This document shows positions 14,909 through 25,295 of a DNA stretch of 38,888 bases, piece after piece; position 1 is the first letter of the stretch, and every line of letters starts with the position of its first letter. The DNA is from Nanobdellati archaeon (lineage in GTDB: Archaea > Nanobdellota > Nanobdellia > Woesearchaeales > JAADFO01). The DNA lies in the NCBI GenBank assembly GCA_013152815.1, contig JAADFO010000002.1, forward strand, positions 1 to 38,888, given 5' to 3'. The notes below the pieces were generated by a model, which was not told the DNA's origin, made no database searches, and saw nothing but the letters and a program-made list of their open reading frames with translations. Made by a program: the position numbers and the translations under genes.

Positions 14909-15636
14909 GACCCTTTTTTCTTTTTTTCTTCTTTCTTTTTCTTATCATCTATCTTTCTTTGCCTGTTCTTCTTTGCCTGTTCTTCTTTGCCTGTTCTTCT
15001 TTGCCTGTTCTTCTTTACCTGTTCTTTATCTCTGTTTCCTGCTTCGCACCGCCTCTGACGGTCAGGAAGCATCCGCACGTTGAGCTCAAACCTGTCGATG
15101 CGCCTGCTGTTCTCCTGCAGCTTGCCGTTCGCTATCTTTGTCAGGATACGCAGGTAGAGCTCTTCCACGATGAGCCCGCCGTCCCTGCCGACGATGGTGT
15201 CGAAGGCATCGGAACCCCTGATCTCGAGGACGATGTTGCGCCTGCCGGTGATGCCTGAATGCTTGAACCCTGCCCGTTGGCCCGCATCCAGAAGGGCATA
15301 GGCAGCTTCCATATCCCTGCAACGGACATGGAGGATGAAGCCCTCCTGGCGGAACCAGAGCTCTCCTGCGAACGGCTTTCTTGCAGCCATGATGAGCTGC
15401 TCCTCATCTGCAGGGTCATGGGTCTTGAAGGACCATGCCGCCTGATCCTTCCGGGAAGATGCCTTGGCGATGAGCTGGATCCGACCGGCGCAGGATGATG
15501 TGGTGCAATAATCGTCATCGGCGTTGAGAAGGCCGATGAGCCGGACAATCGCAGAGTCTATCCTGCCTTCTCTCGACTTGTCCTTCCTTGCGAGGACATC
15601 GCGTTTCATCTTCAGGAAGGGGTCTTGGGGCGCCAT
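14827..15636 (-). CDS. taw3: Taw3/TYW3-family wybutosine methyltransferase with an abnormal C-terminal tail
   Basis: 269 residues from the ATG at 15636; family members are about 200. The core (about 1-200) shows FLKMKRDVLARKDKSREG, DDDYCTTSSCAGRIQLIA and FVLHVRCRDM-like pieces typical of TYW3, the SAM-dependent N4-methyltransferase of wyosine synthesis at G37 of tRNA-Phe. After FELNVRMLPD the protein runs into a Lys/Arg/Gln tail encoded by five copies of a 14-bp repeat. It then reads 82 bp of antisense sequence of the neighbouring surface gene before stopping. The tail is probably a by-product of repeat growth. A frame open to 15783 exists, but a TATA box at 15661-15669 argues for 15636. Confidence 0.85.
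   Translation of the reverse strand: MAPQDPFLKMKRDVLARKDKSREGRIDSAIVRLIGLLNADDDYCTTSSCAGRIQLIAKASSRKDQAAWSFKTHDPADEEQLIMAARKPFAGELWFRQEGFILHVRCRDMEAAYALLDAGQRAGFKHSGITGRRNIVLEIRGSDAFDTIVGRDGGLIVEELYLRILTKIANGKLQENSRRIDRFELNVRMLPDRQRRCEAGNRDKEQVKKNRQRRTGKEEQAKKNRQRKIDDKKKKEEKKKKGSYFLNRSTNREITPTRSSRAMKPSSTM
14957..15026. repeat. 14-bp tandem repeat, five copies
   Basis: The unit CTTTGCCTGTTCTT is repeated five times without spacers; the last copy has one change (G to A). Because 14 is not a multiple of 3, the antisense frame cycles through all three phases, so the encoded basic tail has a 14-residue period (42 bp). Confidence 0.95.
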
Positions 15637-15660
15637 GGAAGATGACCAGGGGACAGGAAC

Positions 15661-15669
15661 GATATAAAT
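15661..15669 (-). promoter_or_regulatory. TATA box of taw3
   Basis: ATTTATATC on the minus strand, centred about 28 nt from the ATG at 15636 (leaderless geometry). It excludes the longer upstream frame. Confidence 0.6.
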
Positions 15670-15760
15670 CTTGCTCTGGCGAGAAGCGAGAAAATAGCGC
15701 ATACTCCAGGAGACCATGACCGCCAATACCAACCTCTGACCCATGAAGAACGATGACCGA

Positions 15761-16597
15761 TCATGACTTCTTCGCTTTGTCATGGCCTTTCTTGCGTTCG
15801 ATGATCCTCTTCATGTCACGGACGAAATCAGTCGCCTCTTTCTTGTAGCGGTCGAACTCCTGTCCCGAGACGGTCTTGAGCTCCCGATGGGTGATCATCT
15901 TCATGAGCCTGTAGAATTCGCGCATGGTCTGGGCATGGCTCTCATGGGCAAGTTTTTTCGGGACCAGCTCTTCCTCGATCATCTTCGCCACCTGGTCAGG
16001 CGAAGGCGGCAGCTTTCCCCGGCTCATCAGGGCGGCATGGGCAGCATCGATGACCGCCCAGTAGAGGTCGATGCACCCCTGAAGAAGATGCCATTCTGCG
16101 TTCGTTATGGTGACCGGGGCCCTGCTGTAGTAGACCCAGACCGCCTCCTTGGAAGGCCGTATCTGGCCAGCATAGAGCAGCCGCTGCAGCGGGTCGAAGA
16201 ACCCTGTATCGATGATGGCGACACCGTCGCGGAGTATGTTGATGATGAGGGGATCGCCTGCACGGGCATAGTCCCAGAAGGTCGCGAAACGGAGGGTCGT
16301 CAGGTGGATCTTCGGAGAGACGGTCTTGATGATCTTGGCCATCATGATCTTATAGGTCTGGATCATCGGGGGATTGAGCTCCAGGCTCACGTCATCGATG
16401 ACCACCAGCATGTCGATGTCTCCATGGGGATGGTCCTGCCTGCGTGAGGTGGCCCCGAAAAGGACGATGGCCTTGACGAGCTGCCCCATCTCCTTGTGCA
16501 CAGCCCCGGAGAAACGATATGCAGTATCCAGATGAGTCGGATGGTACCGCGATTGATTGTCCTGTCTAGAACGATTCTTTTTCACTGGGAACTCCAT
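15761..16597 (-). CDS. Fused nucleotidyltransferase (MNT)-HEPN protein
   Basis: 278 residues. The N-terminal half (about 40-110) has IVLFGATSRRQDHPHGDIDMLVV, a variant of the nucleotidyltransferase motif GSxxxG...SDxD that keeps the D-x-D pair, followed by IHLTTLRFATFWDYARAGDP and INILRDGVAIID. The C-terminal half (about 165-265) is helical and HEPN-like. It contains R-x6-H (RLMKMITH), which fits the HEPN RNase motif Rx4-6H. In two-gene MNT/HEPN systems the MNT modifies and silences the HEPN toxin; here both are on one chain, as in a widespread archaeal family of unknown role. A TATA box 26 nt upstream suggests leaderless transcription. Confidence 0.75.
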   Translation of the reverse strand: MEFPVKKNRSRQDNQSRYHPTHLDTAYRFSGAVHKEMGQLVKAIVLFGATSRRQDHPHGDIDMLVVIDDVSLELNPPMIQTYKIMMAKIIKTVSPKIHLTTLRFATFWDYARAGDPLIINILRDGVAIIDTGFFDPLQRLLYAGQIRPSKEAVWVYYSRAPVTITNAEWHLLQGCIDLYWAVIDAAHAALMSRGKLPPSPDQVAKMIEEELVPKKLAHESHAQTMREFYRLMKMITHRELKTVSGQEFDRYKKEATDFVRDMKRIIERKKGHDKAKKS

Positions 16598-16619
16598 AGG
16601 GCTCCAATGTGCTGGAAGG

Positions 16620-16627
16620 TTTATTAA
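16620..16627 (-). promoter_or_regulatory. TATA box of the MNT-HEPN gene
   Basis: TTAATAAA on the minus strand, centred about 26 nt from the ATG at 16597. The rest of the divergent gap (16628-16800) holds a weak plus-strand AT box at about 16718-16727 and nothing else recognised. Confidence 0.5.
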
Positions 16628-16800
16628 GTTTTATGACTATCCGGGAATGGTGGCCATCCCGGAGAAGAAGAGCAGACCGGGCCTGAGCTGTCGGGGATTC
16701 GGCAAAGACAGGAAAGACATTAATACCTGGAAAGAGGAGAACATAGGACGTTTACCAAGAAAGTTCACAAAAAAAGACCAGAAAGATATCGGGGAGGACG

Positions 16801-17511
16801 ATGCACGCGGGAACAGATGAGCAGGGACAGGCACAGGAGGAGGCACCGGAACCGTCCCCGAAGCTCGGGAGCAGGATGCAGCACATCCAGCTGCTGCTGG
16901 TCAAGCAAGGCGCCAAGCCTGCTCTGAGGATGGTCATCTCTGAGGAGCAGCTTCCAGGACTCAGTGGGTTCTGTCGGCAACAGGGCCTTGCTCTGGTGAC
17001 CAGCGGGAGGAAAGTGAAAGTCCTGGGCATCCCCGGCAAGAATGAAGGATATGTGGACAAGGGAGTGGCCATCCCGAGAGATGATCCTGCCCCCGGCAGG
17101 CCCATCGTGTTCATCGCACAGGACATGAACACCGCAGTGGCCCTCAAGGCAGCCGAGGACCTCGGGAACCATGATGAGATGGGCCGGCTCCTTGGCTATC
17201 CATCCTGCTGCATCAGGTTCTTCGGCGAACATCTTGAGGATCAACGAGAAGGGGACCTCAGTTTTCTCAGACCCATGATGCTCGCATCAGCCAAGACTAC
17301 CTATCCGAAAACCATGAACATCTTCGCCCGACACCAGGATGCGGCAGTGCTGTTCCACTGCCCCTGTTCACTGGACTGCGCACCCAGTCAGCGCATGGCA
17401 CAACAGTATCTGCACATCATAGAAGAGCAGGAACCTGCACTCGCTGAGAGCATTGATGCACAGCTACAGGGGACGGTCGAGCAGGACGGTCATTCCTATC
17501 GCTTCGTCTGA
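16801..17511 (+). CDS. DUF483-like protein
   Basis: 236 residues. The central RLLGYPSCCIRFFGEHL (about 135-151) is the signature of DUF483, with a Gly-Tyr-Pro-x-Cys-Cys motif. A second Cys cluster follows (HCPCSLDCAPS, about 186-196), typical of the family and suggesting a metal or Fe-S site. The first 25 residues are Gln/Glu/Pro-rich and probably disordered. The ATG is preceded by GGGGAGG at a good distance. Function unknown. The 3' end overlaps the convergent methyltransferase by 16 bp. Confidence 0.75.
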   Translation: MHAGTDEQGQAQEEAPEPSPKLGSRMQHIQLLLVKQGAKPALRMVISEEQLPGLSGFCRQQGLALVTSGRKVKVLGIPGKNEGYVDKGVAIPRDDPAPGRPIVFIAQDMNTAVALKAAEDLGNHDEMGRLLGYPSCCIRFFGEHLEDQREGDLSFLRPMMLASAKTTYPKTMNIFARHQDAAVLFHCPCSLDCAPSQRMAQQYLHIIEEQEPALAESIDAQLQGTVEQDGHSYRFV

Positions 17512-18110
17512 TGGCCAAAGCTCCTGCCCTGCTTCTGATTGTCCTGCTTTTGATTGCTCTGCTTCGGTTCCTTGTTCCGGTAGGCGGTCACCCGGTTGCC
17601 GTTGACCATGAAGGTCCTGACCTCCTCAAGGTCACGGGGATGGAAGTGATGGCCATGGACGACAAGGATACCGGAAAGTTCTTTCTTGACCTTCTGCTCC
17701 ACCCCTCGCCAGAGAGGCTTGTCCGGAGAGATATAGACCACATCATAGCCTGAAAGGGGATGGTCCATGAAATCCTGGTTGAGGAACTGCACAGGACCGG
17801 CAACACCCTTTGCAGCAAGTTTCGCCTGGATGTCTCCTGCGACCTCATGGAGCCAGGGGTCATGCTCGATGCCCGTTGCCTTGGTGAAGAGGGACGCGAT
17901 CATCACGGCGATGCCGTCGCCGCTCCCCAGGTCGAGAAAGGCGGACTTCTCGCCGAGCCCGATCCTTCGGAAGATGGAGTAGAGCTCATCGGGGTCGGAA
18001 GGGTTCCAGAAACCCACTCCGGTATCCTTGATGGGAAGACGTCCTTTCTTGAGCAGAGAACGGTGGAAGTCAGAGTAAACCCCTTTGATGGCCTCAAACT
18101 GCGTGTCCAT
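17496..18110 (-). CDS. Class I SAM-dependent methyltransferase
   Basis: 204 residues from the ATG at 18110. Motif I is AFLDLGSGDGIAVMIAS (about 57-73), with ATGIEHDPWL as the ribose-binding region and YDVVYISPDKPLW as the motif IV region. This arrangement resembles the FAM173/DOT1-like group of protein methyltransferases, but the substrate is not evident. A frame 58 codons longer is open, yet the TATA box at 18133-18140 and the hydrophobic junk character of that extension favour 18110. The C-terminus (SNQKQDNQKQGRSFGHQTKR) is a Gln/Lys tail made by a 15-bp repeat and overlaps the end of the DUF483 gene. Confidence 0.8.
   Translation of the reverse strand: MDTQFEAIKGVYSDFHRSLLKKGRLPIKDTGVGFWNPSDPDELYSIFRRIGLGEKSAFLDLGSGDGIAVMIASLFTKATGIEHDPWLHEVAGDIQAKLAAKGVAGPVQFLNQDFMDHPLSGYDVVYISPDKPLWRGVEQKVKKELSGILVVHGHHFHPRDLEEVRTFMVNGNRVTAYRNKEPKQSNQKQDNQKQGRSFGHQTKR
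17529..17567. repeat. 15-bp imperfect tandem repeat at the gene end
   Basis: CTGCTTCTGATTGTC at 17529-17543 is followed by CTGCTTTTGATTGCT and a partial third copy. It encodes the Gln/Lys/Asn tail of the minus-strand methyltransferase. Confidence 0.75.
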
Positions 18111-18132
18111 AGGACAATCAGACGGTTGCAGG

Positions 18133-18140
18133 ATTATAAA
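18133..18140 (-). promoter_or_regulatory. TATA box of the methyltransferase gene
   Basis: TTTATAAT on the minus strand, centred about 26 nt from the ATG at 18110. Confidence 0.6.
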
Positions 18141-18236
18141 TGCTTTTCGATGGAAAAAGACGACGACAGTGAACATCAGATGAGCAGATGGTCGGATGAG
18201 CAGAGGGAACAGAAGGGACAGGCCAGGTGGACAAAC

Positions 18237-18245
18237 ATTTAAAAA
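18237..18245 (+). promoter_or_regulatory. TATA box of purM
   Basis: ATTTAAAAA, centred 27 nt before the ATG at 18268. This is leaderless geometry and excludes the longer upstream frame. Confidence 0.6.
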
Positions 18246-18267
18246 CATACGGAGACAACCGGACCGC

Positions 18268-19320
<1,053 letters not shown>

Positions 19321-19447
19321 GCAGGGCATCTGGCAGCAATAGAAGCGATAATACGTCCAGGAAGCGATATACGTCCATGGATGCCAGCAGGGACATACAT
19401 CCAAAGGCGGGGAAAGATGCTCGGATGCAAGGAAAGATGTTCGGTTC
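19321..19447. other. Convergent intergenic gap with short direct repeats
   Basis: 127 bp between the stops of purM and the AbrB-PhoU gene. It has two short direct repeats (ATACGTCCA-type at about 19351 and 19369; GGAAAGATG at about 19409 and 19431) and no gene or clear terminator. Confidence 0.5.
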
Positions 19448-20452
19448 TCAGAGCTCAAATTTCGCAAGATCCCCTGTCTCAATCTCCTGGAGCTCCTGCA
19501 TGTTCAGCATGGCCCTGCCCATATGCCTGATGGCCCCTATGGAAAGCCGGTCATTGACGAGGGCAAGGAGCAGCTGCTTGTCCCGTACCCTGGCCATGAG
19601 GTCCTCTATCTGATCAGCAAGCTTCGCCAGATGCGTCTCGATGGTGTAGCAGGAAGGGTAATCCTCTGCATAATAGGCCTTCATGGTATTCTCGAAGCAA
19701 CGGAACAGCCGGCCATGGAGCTTCCTCATCTTCTGCAGGGTCGCAGGCCTGCCCTTCTGCAGCACCATGGCCCTGGCTATCCGTTTGGCATGGTCACCCA
19801 GATGCTCGAGCCGCATGGTCATGGACCAGTCACGATGAAGACCCTGGATGGAAAGCCCCTTTTCCTGCATGGACGAGGGTTCCTTGAGAAGGTAACGCAG
19901 GACCCTGAACAGGAGGAAGACAAGACGATTGATGTCGCGGTCCCTGTCGAAGAATTCCTCTGCATCCGCTTTGTTGGCGATGTGGACACAGTCACGCAGC
20001 TGGGTGCTGACGATCCGATGGATGTGACGCAGGGTCCTGTCGATGGAGACGGCCTCTTCGTCGAGGATGTCTCTCGCCAGTATCCTGTCCTTGGAGATCT
20101 CGATGACCTCGAGTCCGGTGAGACCATGGAGGATCTTCTTGATGGCCTGGGCATGCTTCAGGTGTCCCTCCGCCTTGACCTCGATGATGTTGGCCACCGA
20201 GAGATAGGCAGAGACGATCTCCATCTGAAGAAAAGACAGGGGGTTCCCTTCCTGCAGGATGGTCTTCTTGAGCAGAGGCCTCCGCTGGGGCTCATCATGG
20301 GGGCTTATCTTCAGGGTGGTCGCGCCCACCTCCAGGCCGAGCACATCCCCCTTCTTCAGCCCGTTGGCTGTTATCCATGTCTTCGGAAGGGAGATGACAA
20401 AGGAGCTCCTTCCGAACCTGATGAGTTTTCTGGTGTCCATGATTCTGCCCAT
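19448..20452 (-). CDS. AbrB-PhoU fusion regulator (archaeal phosphate-uptake-type regulator)
   Basis: 334 residues. An AbrB/SpoVT-type swapped-hairpin DNA-binding domain occupies about 5-50 (RKLIRFGRSSFVISLPKTWI..GLKKGDVLGLEV). A helical PhoU-like region follows, with repeats of LRDCVHIANKADAEEFFDRDRDINRLVFLL-type bundles and RLEHLGDHAKRIARA, a metal-binding E-x-x-x-D pattern. Archaeal fusions of this kind are annotated as phosphate uptake regulators, but no pst or pho transporter is in view, so the target is open. The start codon region is duplicated: a 12-bp repeat GGGCAGAATCAT yields two in-frame ATGs (20452 and 20440), either of which may be used. Confidence 0.85.
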   Translation of the reverse strand: MGRIMDTRKLIRFGRSSFVISLPKTWITANGLKKGDVLGLEVGATTLKISPHDEPQRRPLLKKTILQEGNPLSFLQMEIVSAYLSVANIIEVKAEGHLKHAQAIKKILHGLTGLEVIEISKDRILARDILDEEAVSIDRTLRHIHRIVSTQLRDCVHIANKADAEEFFDRDRDINRLVFLLFRVLRYLLKEPSSMQEKGLSIQGLHRDWSMTMRLEHLGDHAKRIARAMVLQKGRPATLQKMRKLHGRLFRCFENTMKAYYAEDYPSCYTIETHLAKLADQIEDLMARVRDKQLLLALVNDRLSIGAIRHMGRAMLNMQELQEIETGDLAKFEL

Positions 20453-20488
20453 GATTCTGCCCCGGCTCCGCGCAGAGGAGGATATCGT

Positions 20489-20549
20489 AGATTTTTAGGT
20501 TTTTCGGTCAAGCATATACCACATATATAGTATATCGTAAAGATATATA
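20489..20549. promoter_or_regulatory. Divergent promoter region
   Basis: An AT-rich segment with ATATATAT at 20542-20549 for the plus-strand small-protein gene, and CTATATATG / CCTAAAAAT boxes on the minus strand (about 20522-20530 and 20489-20500) for the AbrB-PhoU gene. Several near-palindromic TATA runs overlap, so the AbrB-PhoU protein could control both directions; that is a guess. Confidence 0.4.
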
Positions 20550-20590
20550 TGTCTTCCGGATACCCCTCTTTCCTAAGGAAGGTGAAAACG

Positions 20591-20758
20591 ATGAGAAAAG
20601 AAGCATGGAACATGAATCTGCGGGAAGAAGAGGAGTTCTCCGAGGATACAGACAACATCTATGATGCAGACGAGCTCAGCGCCCTGCTCCACGATGATGA
20701 ACTGCAGCCCCGGGAGGAAGCCTTCATGCGCGGCTACCTCGAAACGACAGAGGTCTGA
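20591..20758 (+). CDS. Small acidic protein, 55 aa
   Basis: 55 residues, strongly acidic (LREEEEFSEDTDNIYDADEL, then LLHDDELQPREEAFMRGYLE). The ATG at 20591 is chosen over an in-frame ATG at 20549 because AAGGAAGGTGA (20575-20585) lies at Shine-Dalgarno distance and the TATA box (20542-20549) overlaps the earlier codon. The end, x-D-D-E-L-x-P-x-E-E-x-F-M-x-G-Y, looks like a conserved helix-loop module of tiny archaeal proteins; I recognise the style but not a named family. It is probably the first gene of a short operon. Confidence 0.65.
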   Translation: MRKEAWNMNLREEEEFSEDTDNIYDADELSALLHDDELQPREEAFMRGYLETTEV

Positions 20759-20806
20759 AGCAGACGTGAGGCACGGACCAGACCGGAGCAGGACCAAAGA
20801 GGAATC

Positions 20807-20908
20807 ATGGCAAATAGACCGCGAAAACCCCTGACCACAGACAGGCGTGTCGAACTTCTGGACACCGAAGAGCTCCTTCTGCTCAACGGGTCGGCCGAAG
20901 GCCTCTGA
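20807..20908 (+). CDS. Possible 33-aa small protein
   Basis: An open frame from the ATG at 20807 to TGA at 20906-20908. It encodes a basic N-terminus (MANRPRKPLTTDRR) and an acidic/Leu-rich C-terminus (VELLDTEELLLLNGSAEGL). AAAGAGGA at 20796-20803 is a fair Shine-Dalgarno. It lies 48 bp after the 55-aa gene and ends just before the gyrB TATA box. No family is known, and a chance frame cannot be excluded. Confidence 0.35.
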   Translation: MANRPRKPLTTDRRVELLDTEELLLLNGSAEGL

Positions 20909-20919
20909 AACGAACGAAA

Positions 20920-20929
20920 CCTTTAAAAA
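20920..20929 (+). promoter_or_regulatory. TATA box of gyrB
   Basis: CCTTTAAAAA. It predicts a start near 20950, and therefore a leader of about 155 nt before the gyrB ATG at 21108. No start codon opens a credible frame in that leader. Confidence 0.5.
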
Positions 20930-21101
20930 ACCTCATTCTCTTTTCTTTCAGGACGAGAAAGGCAGGCTTAGCAGGGTAGAGCTTTCTCAGAGAAGCATCA
21001 CTGTCGAGGGATCGGCTGACATACCTTACCGATACACGAGAGAATCGTATCGTCCGTCGGACCGGAACAACAGCAGAACGGGCGTCGAACCGCAGGGATA
21101 A

Positions 21102-22997
<1,896 letters not shown>

Positions 22998-23032
22998 AAT
23001 GATGGGCGGCTGAGCCTGCGCACACAAAAAGC

Positions 23033-23040
23033 TTATATAA
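23033..23040 (+). promoter_or_regulatory. TATA box of the CNNM/CorC-like gene
   Basis: TTATATAA, about 35 nt before the ATG at 23071. It shows that the gene is not just a gyrB operon member. Confidence 0.6.
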
Positions 23041-23070
23041 AGGGACACTCATCTTGGTCCTTGAACACGT

Positions 23071-24345
23071 ATGCATGAAATCATCTGGCTTATTGCCTTC
23101 TTGGCCTTCTCGGCCTTCTTTTCCGGTTCAGAGATAGCGCTCATGTCCATCTCAGACCACCGCATCCGGTTCCTCAAGGAGCAGAAGAGACGGGGAGCCG
23201 ACACCCTTGCTGCCCTGCGGGCCAAGAAGAAGGACCTCCTCATCACCATCCTCATCGGCAACAATGTGGTCAATATCGCAGCGGCATCCATGGCGACCGA
23301 GGCGGCGCTGCGGCTCTTCCAGAACAATGCCGTCGCCATAACCACCGGAGTGATGACCCTGCTCATCCTCTTCTTCGGAGAGATCGTCCCGAAATCCTAC
23401 GCGACGGGAAAGGCAGAATCCATCGCGCTTGCCATCGCACCCATCTACAAGGTGCTTGATGTCCTGCTCTCACCCATCGTATGGATCTTCAAGATCCTCA
23501 TGCGGGCATCCAAGGTGAAGGCCCAGAACACCAACATCACTGAGGATGAGCTCAAGATGCTCATCAAGATAGGAGAAGAGGAAGGCGAGATCGCCCCCCT
23601 GGAAAAGGACCTCATACAGAAGGTCTTCCGGTTCAACGACATCGAGGTCAAAGAGGTCATGACACCGCGCACCAAGATGCGGCTCATCGACGCCAAAGAG
23701 TCCATAGCAAAGGCGCTCCTGCTCATGGGCAGACACAAGTTCTCACGGCTGCCTGTGTTCGACACCCGCATCGACAACATCATCGGCATCATCTATCTCA
23801 AGGAGCTCATCTCCATGCAGCCCCGGGACCGGCAGAAGCCCATCGCCGCCATCCGCAGGCAGTACCTGCACAAGCCCTACTTCATCCATGAAGGGCTCAC
23901 CATCGACAAGCTCTTCAAGGACTTCCAACGCAAGAAGATGCAGATAGCCATCATCGTGGACGAGCATGGAGGCGTGGCCGGCATGGTCACGCTGGAGGAT
24001 GTGCTCGAGGAGATCGTCGGTGAGATCTTCGATGAGTCAGACAAGGTGGAATACGAGGTGAAGCGTCAGGACAAAGACACCTACGACATCCTCGGGACAG
24101 CCATCATAGAGGACGTGAACCGATACCTCAAGACATCCATCCCTGAGGATGTGGCCTATGACACCATCTCAGGGTATTTTCAGGAGAAGCTGGGAAGGGT
24201 CACGAAGGTGGGCGACCATATCCGCGAAGGAAGATGGCGTCTCTCCATCATCAGGATGGCCGGCAACAGGATAGAGCTCATCAAGGCAGAAAAGGGGCAG
24301 GGACAGAGGCCGCGCCGGAGCAGACAACCCCTGAAGGACGGATAA
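23071..24345 (+). CDS. CNNM/HlyC/CorC-family membrane protein (DUF21-CBS-CorC_HlyC)
   Basis: 424 residues. The DUF21 (CNNM) membrane domain at about 1-175 has helices near 3-22, 58-78, 90-108 and 118-145 and the conserved FSGSEIALMS and FFGEIVPKSYA motifs. A CBS pair at about 190-310 contains VMTPRTKMRLIDAKESI and AIIVDEHGGVAGMVTLEDVLEEIVGEI. The CorC_HlyC domain closes at about 320-405. Family members bind ATP/Mg2+ and act in Mg2+ or Na+/Mg2+ transport; direct transport is proposed for archaeal and bacterial CNNMs. The ending is a basic tail (GQGQRPRRSRQPLKDG). Confidence 0.93.
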   Translation: MHEIIWLIAFLAFSAFFSGSEIALMSISDHRIRFLKEQKRRGADTLAALRAKKKDLLITILIGNNVVNIAAASMATEAALRLFQNNAVAITTGVMTLLILFFGEIVPKSYATGKAESIALAIAPIYKVLDVLLSPIVWIFKILMRASKVKAQNTNITEDELKMLIKIGEEEGEIAPLEKDLIQKVFRFNDIEVKEVMTPRTKMRLIDAKESIAKALLLMGRHKFSRLPVFDTRIDNIIGIIYLKELISMQPRDRQKPIAAIRRQYLHKPYFIHEGLTIDKLFKDFQRKKMQIAIIVDEHGGVAGMVTLEDVLEEIVGEIFDESDKVEYEVKRQDKDTYDILGTAIIEDVNRYLKTSIPEDVAYDTISGYFQEKLGRVTKVGDHIREGRWRLSIIRMAGNRIELIKAEKGQGQRPRRSRQPLKDG

Positions 24346-24380
24346 AACCAAAAGGTTTTTATGTATCGCCACAATCTCAC

Positions 24381-24388
24381 TTTTAAAG
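24381..24388 (+). promoter_or_regulatory. TATA box of the winged-helix gene
   Basis: TTTTAAAG, centred about 27 nt before the ATG at 24411 (leaderless geometry). Confidence 0.55.
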
Positions 24389-24410
24389 AAAAGGCTTTGG
24401 GGAACACACA

Positions 24411-24620
24411 ATGAGCCAGCAAGATGTATACATCTTTCTTTCCAAGAACAAAAGAAAATGGTATACTGCAAAGGAGATCATCAGTGCGCTCAACCTTTCT
24501 ACCGGTTCTGTCACCAACAGCCTGAAGCGGCTGCGTGAGACCGACCAGATCAAGTACAGGATCACGAAGGACAAGAAGACCAACAAGAGAAGCATCTACC
24601 AGTATCAGTTCAAGAAGTGA
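24411..24620 (+). CDS. Small winged-helix DNA-binding protein
   Basis: 69 residues making a single wHTH. Helix 1 is QQDVYIFLSKNKRKW, then YTAKEIISALNLSTGSVTNSLKRLRETDQIKYRI is the helix-turn-helix and recognition helix. The wing is KKTNKRSIYQYQFKK. It has no other domain, so it is probably a transcription factor of the MarR/ArsR-like fold, acting as a dimer. It stands alone, with its own TATA box, just upstream of two chromatin-type genes. Confidence 0.85.
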   Translation: MSQQDVYIFLSKNKRKWYTAKEIISALNLSTGSVTNSLKRLRETDQIKYRITKDKKTNKRSIYQYQFKK

Positions 24621-24677
24621 AAGAGTCCTGTTCCTGGGAGAAAAAGGTGCTTTAGCAGCGACAGGAGTGATATTCTC

Positions 24678-25175
24678 ATGAAACGAAGCGCAAAGAAAAA
24701 AGTCCTTCCCAGCTATGTCTTCAAGAAGATAAGCGGGGTCAAGCACCGCATCACCTGTTATGGGTGCGGGAAGAAATTCACTACGTTGCATTCTGCGAAG
24801 AAATACTGCGACGAATGCCTCAACCGGACCAAGAAAGCAGAACAGCTGGAGATGAGAAGGATCGCGGCCGCCAGGCGACGGGCTGCGAAGAAGGCAGAGG
24901 AAGCGAAACAGAAGACCAGGAAGAAGACCGCTCCCAAGAAGAGGACCGCAGCGAAAGTGAAGCGGACGAAGGGATCCCTCAAGAAAGGCGCAAAGAAGAG
25001 ACCCAGGAGAACGGCAAAGAAGGCCCTGAAGAAGATGAAGAAGCCGACTGCCAAAAGAAAGATGACCAGGCAGGCGATGAAAGGGAAGGCAAGACCGAAA
25101 CCAAAGGCCAGGAAGCCTGCCCGAAAAACTGCCAAAACAGACAGAAGACCCGCAGCACGCAAAAAAGGCCGATAA
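24678..25175 (+). CDS. Zinc-knuckle protein with histone H1-like basic tail
   Basis: 165 residues. An N-terminal module (about 1-55) holds CYGCGKKF...KKYCDEC, a four-Cys zinc knuckle in a basic setting. Everything after about residue 60 is Lys/Arg/Ala/Pro-rich with KKxxKK, PKKR, AKKALKKMKKP and PKPKARKPARK, like the C-terminal tails of eukaryotic H1 and of bacterial Hc1/AlgP-type proteins. DNA or RNA compaction is the likely role. The ATG is supported by aggagtga. It lies between the winged-helix and Alba genes, consistent with a nucleoid function. The exact repeat number of such tails often varies among strains. Confidence 0.75.
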   Translation: MKRSAKKKVLPSYVFKKISGVKHRITCYGCGKKFTTLHSAKKYCDECLNRTKKAEQLEMRRIAAARRRAAKKAEEAKQKTRKKTAPKKRTAAKVKRTKGSLKKGAKKRPRRTAKKALKKMKKPTAKRKMTRQAMKGKARPKPKARKPARKTAKTDRRPAARKKGR

Positions 25176-25226
25176 ACGCCGTTTTTCCTAAACATTTATA
25201 AATTCTGAAGTCACTACTACCTCATC

Positions 25227-25234
25227 ATATATAG
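25227..25234 (+). promoter_or_regulatory. TATA box of albA
   Basis: ATATATAG, with a second GTATATAG at 25241-25248. The leader of 30-40 nt carries a G-rich Shine-Dalgarno (25281-25286). Confidence 0.5.
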
Positions 25235-25295
25235 CATAGAGTATATAGTACCAGCAGCGATTGTACTTGTCGACATTGCCCGGGGGGAATCAGTG

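Noticed and set aside
14957-15026. Possible CRISPR array
   Set aside because: The 14-bp units are directly adjacent with no spacers, so this is a simple tandem repeat.
20847-21101. Plus-strand frame of 84 codons just before gyrB
   Set aside because: It spans the gyrB TATA box, has no Shine-Dalgarno and overlaps the better-supported 33-aa frame; no usable start lies downstream of the promoter.
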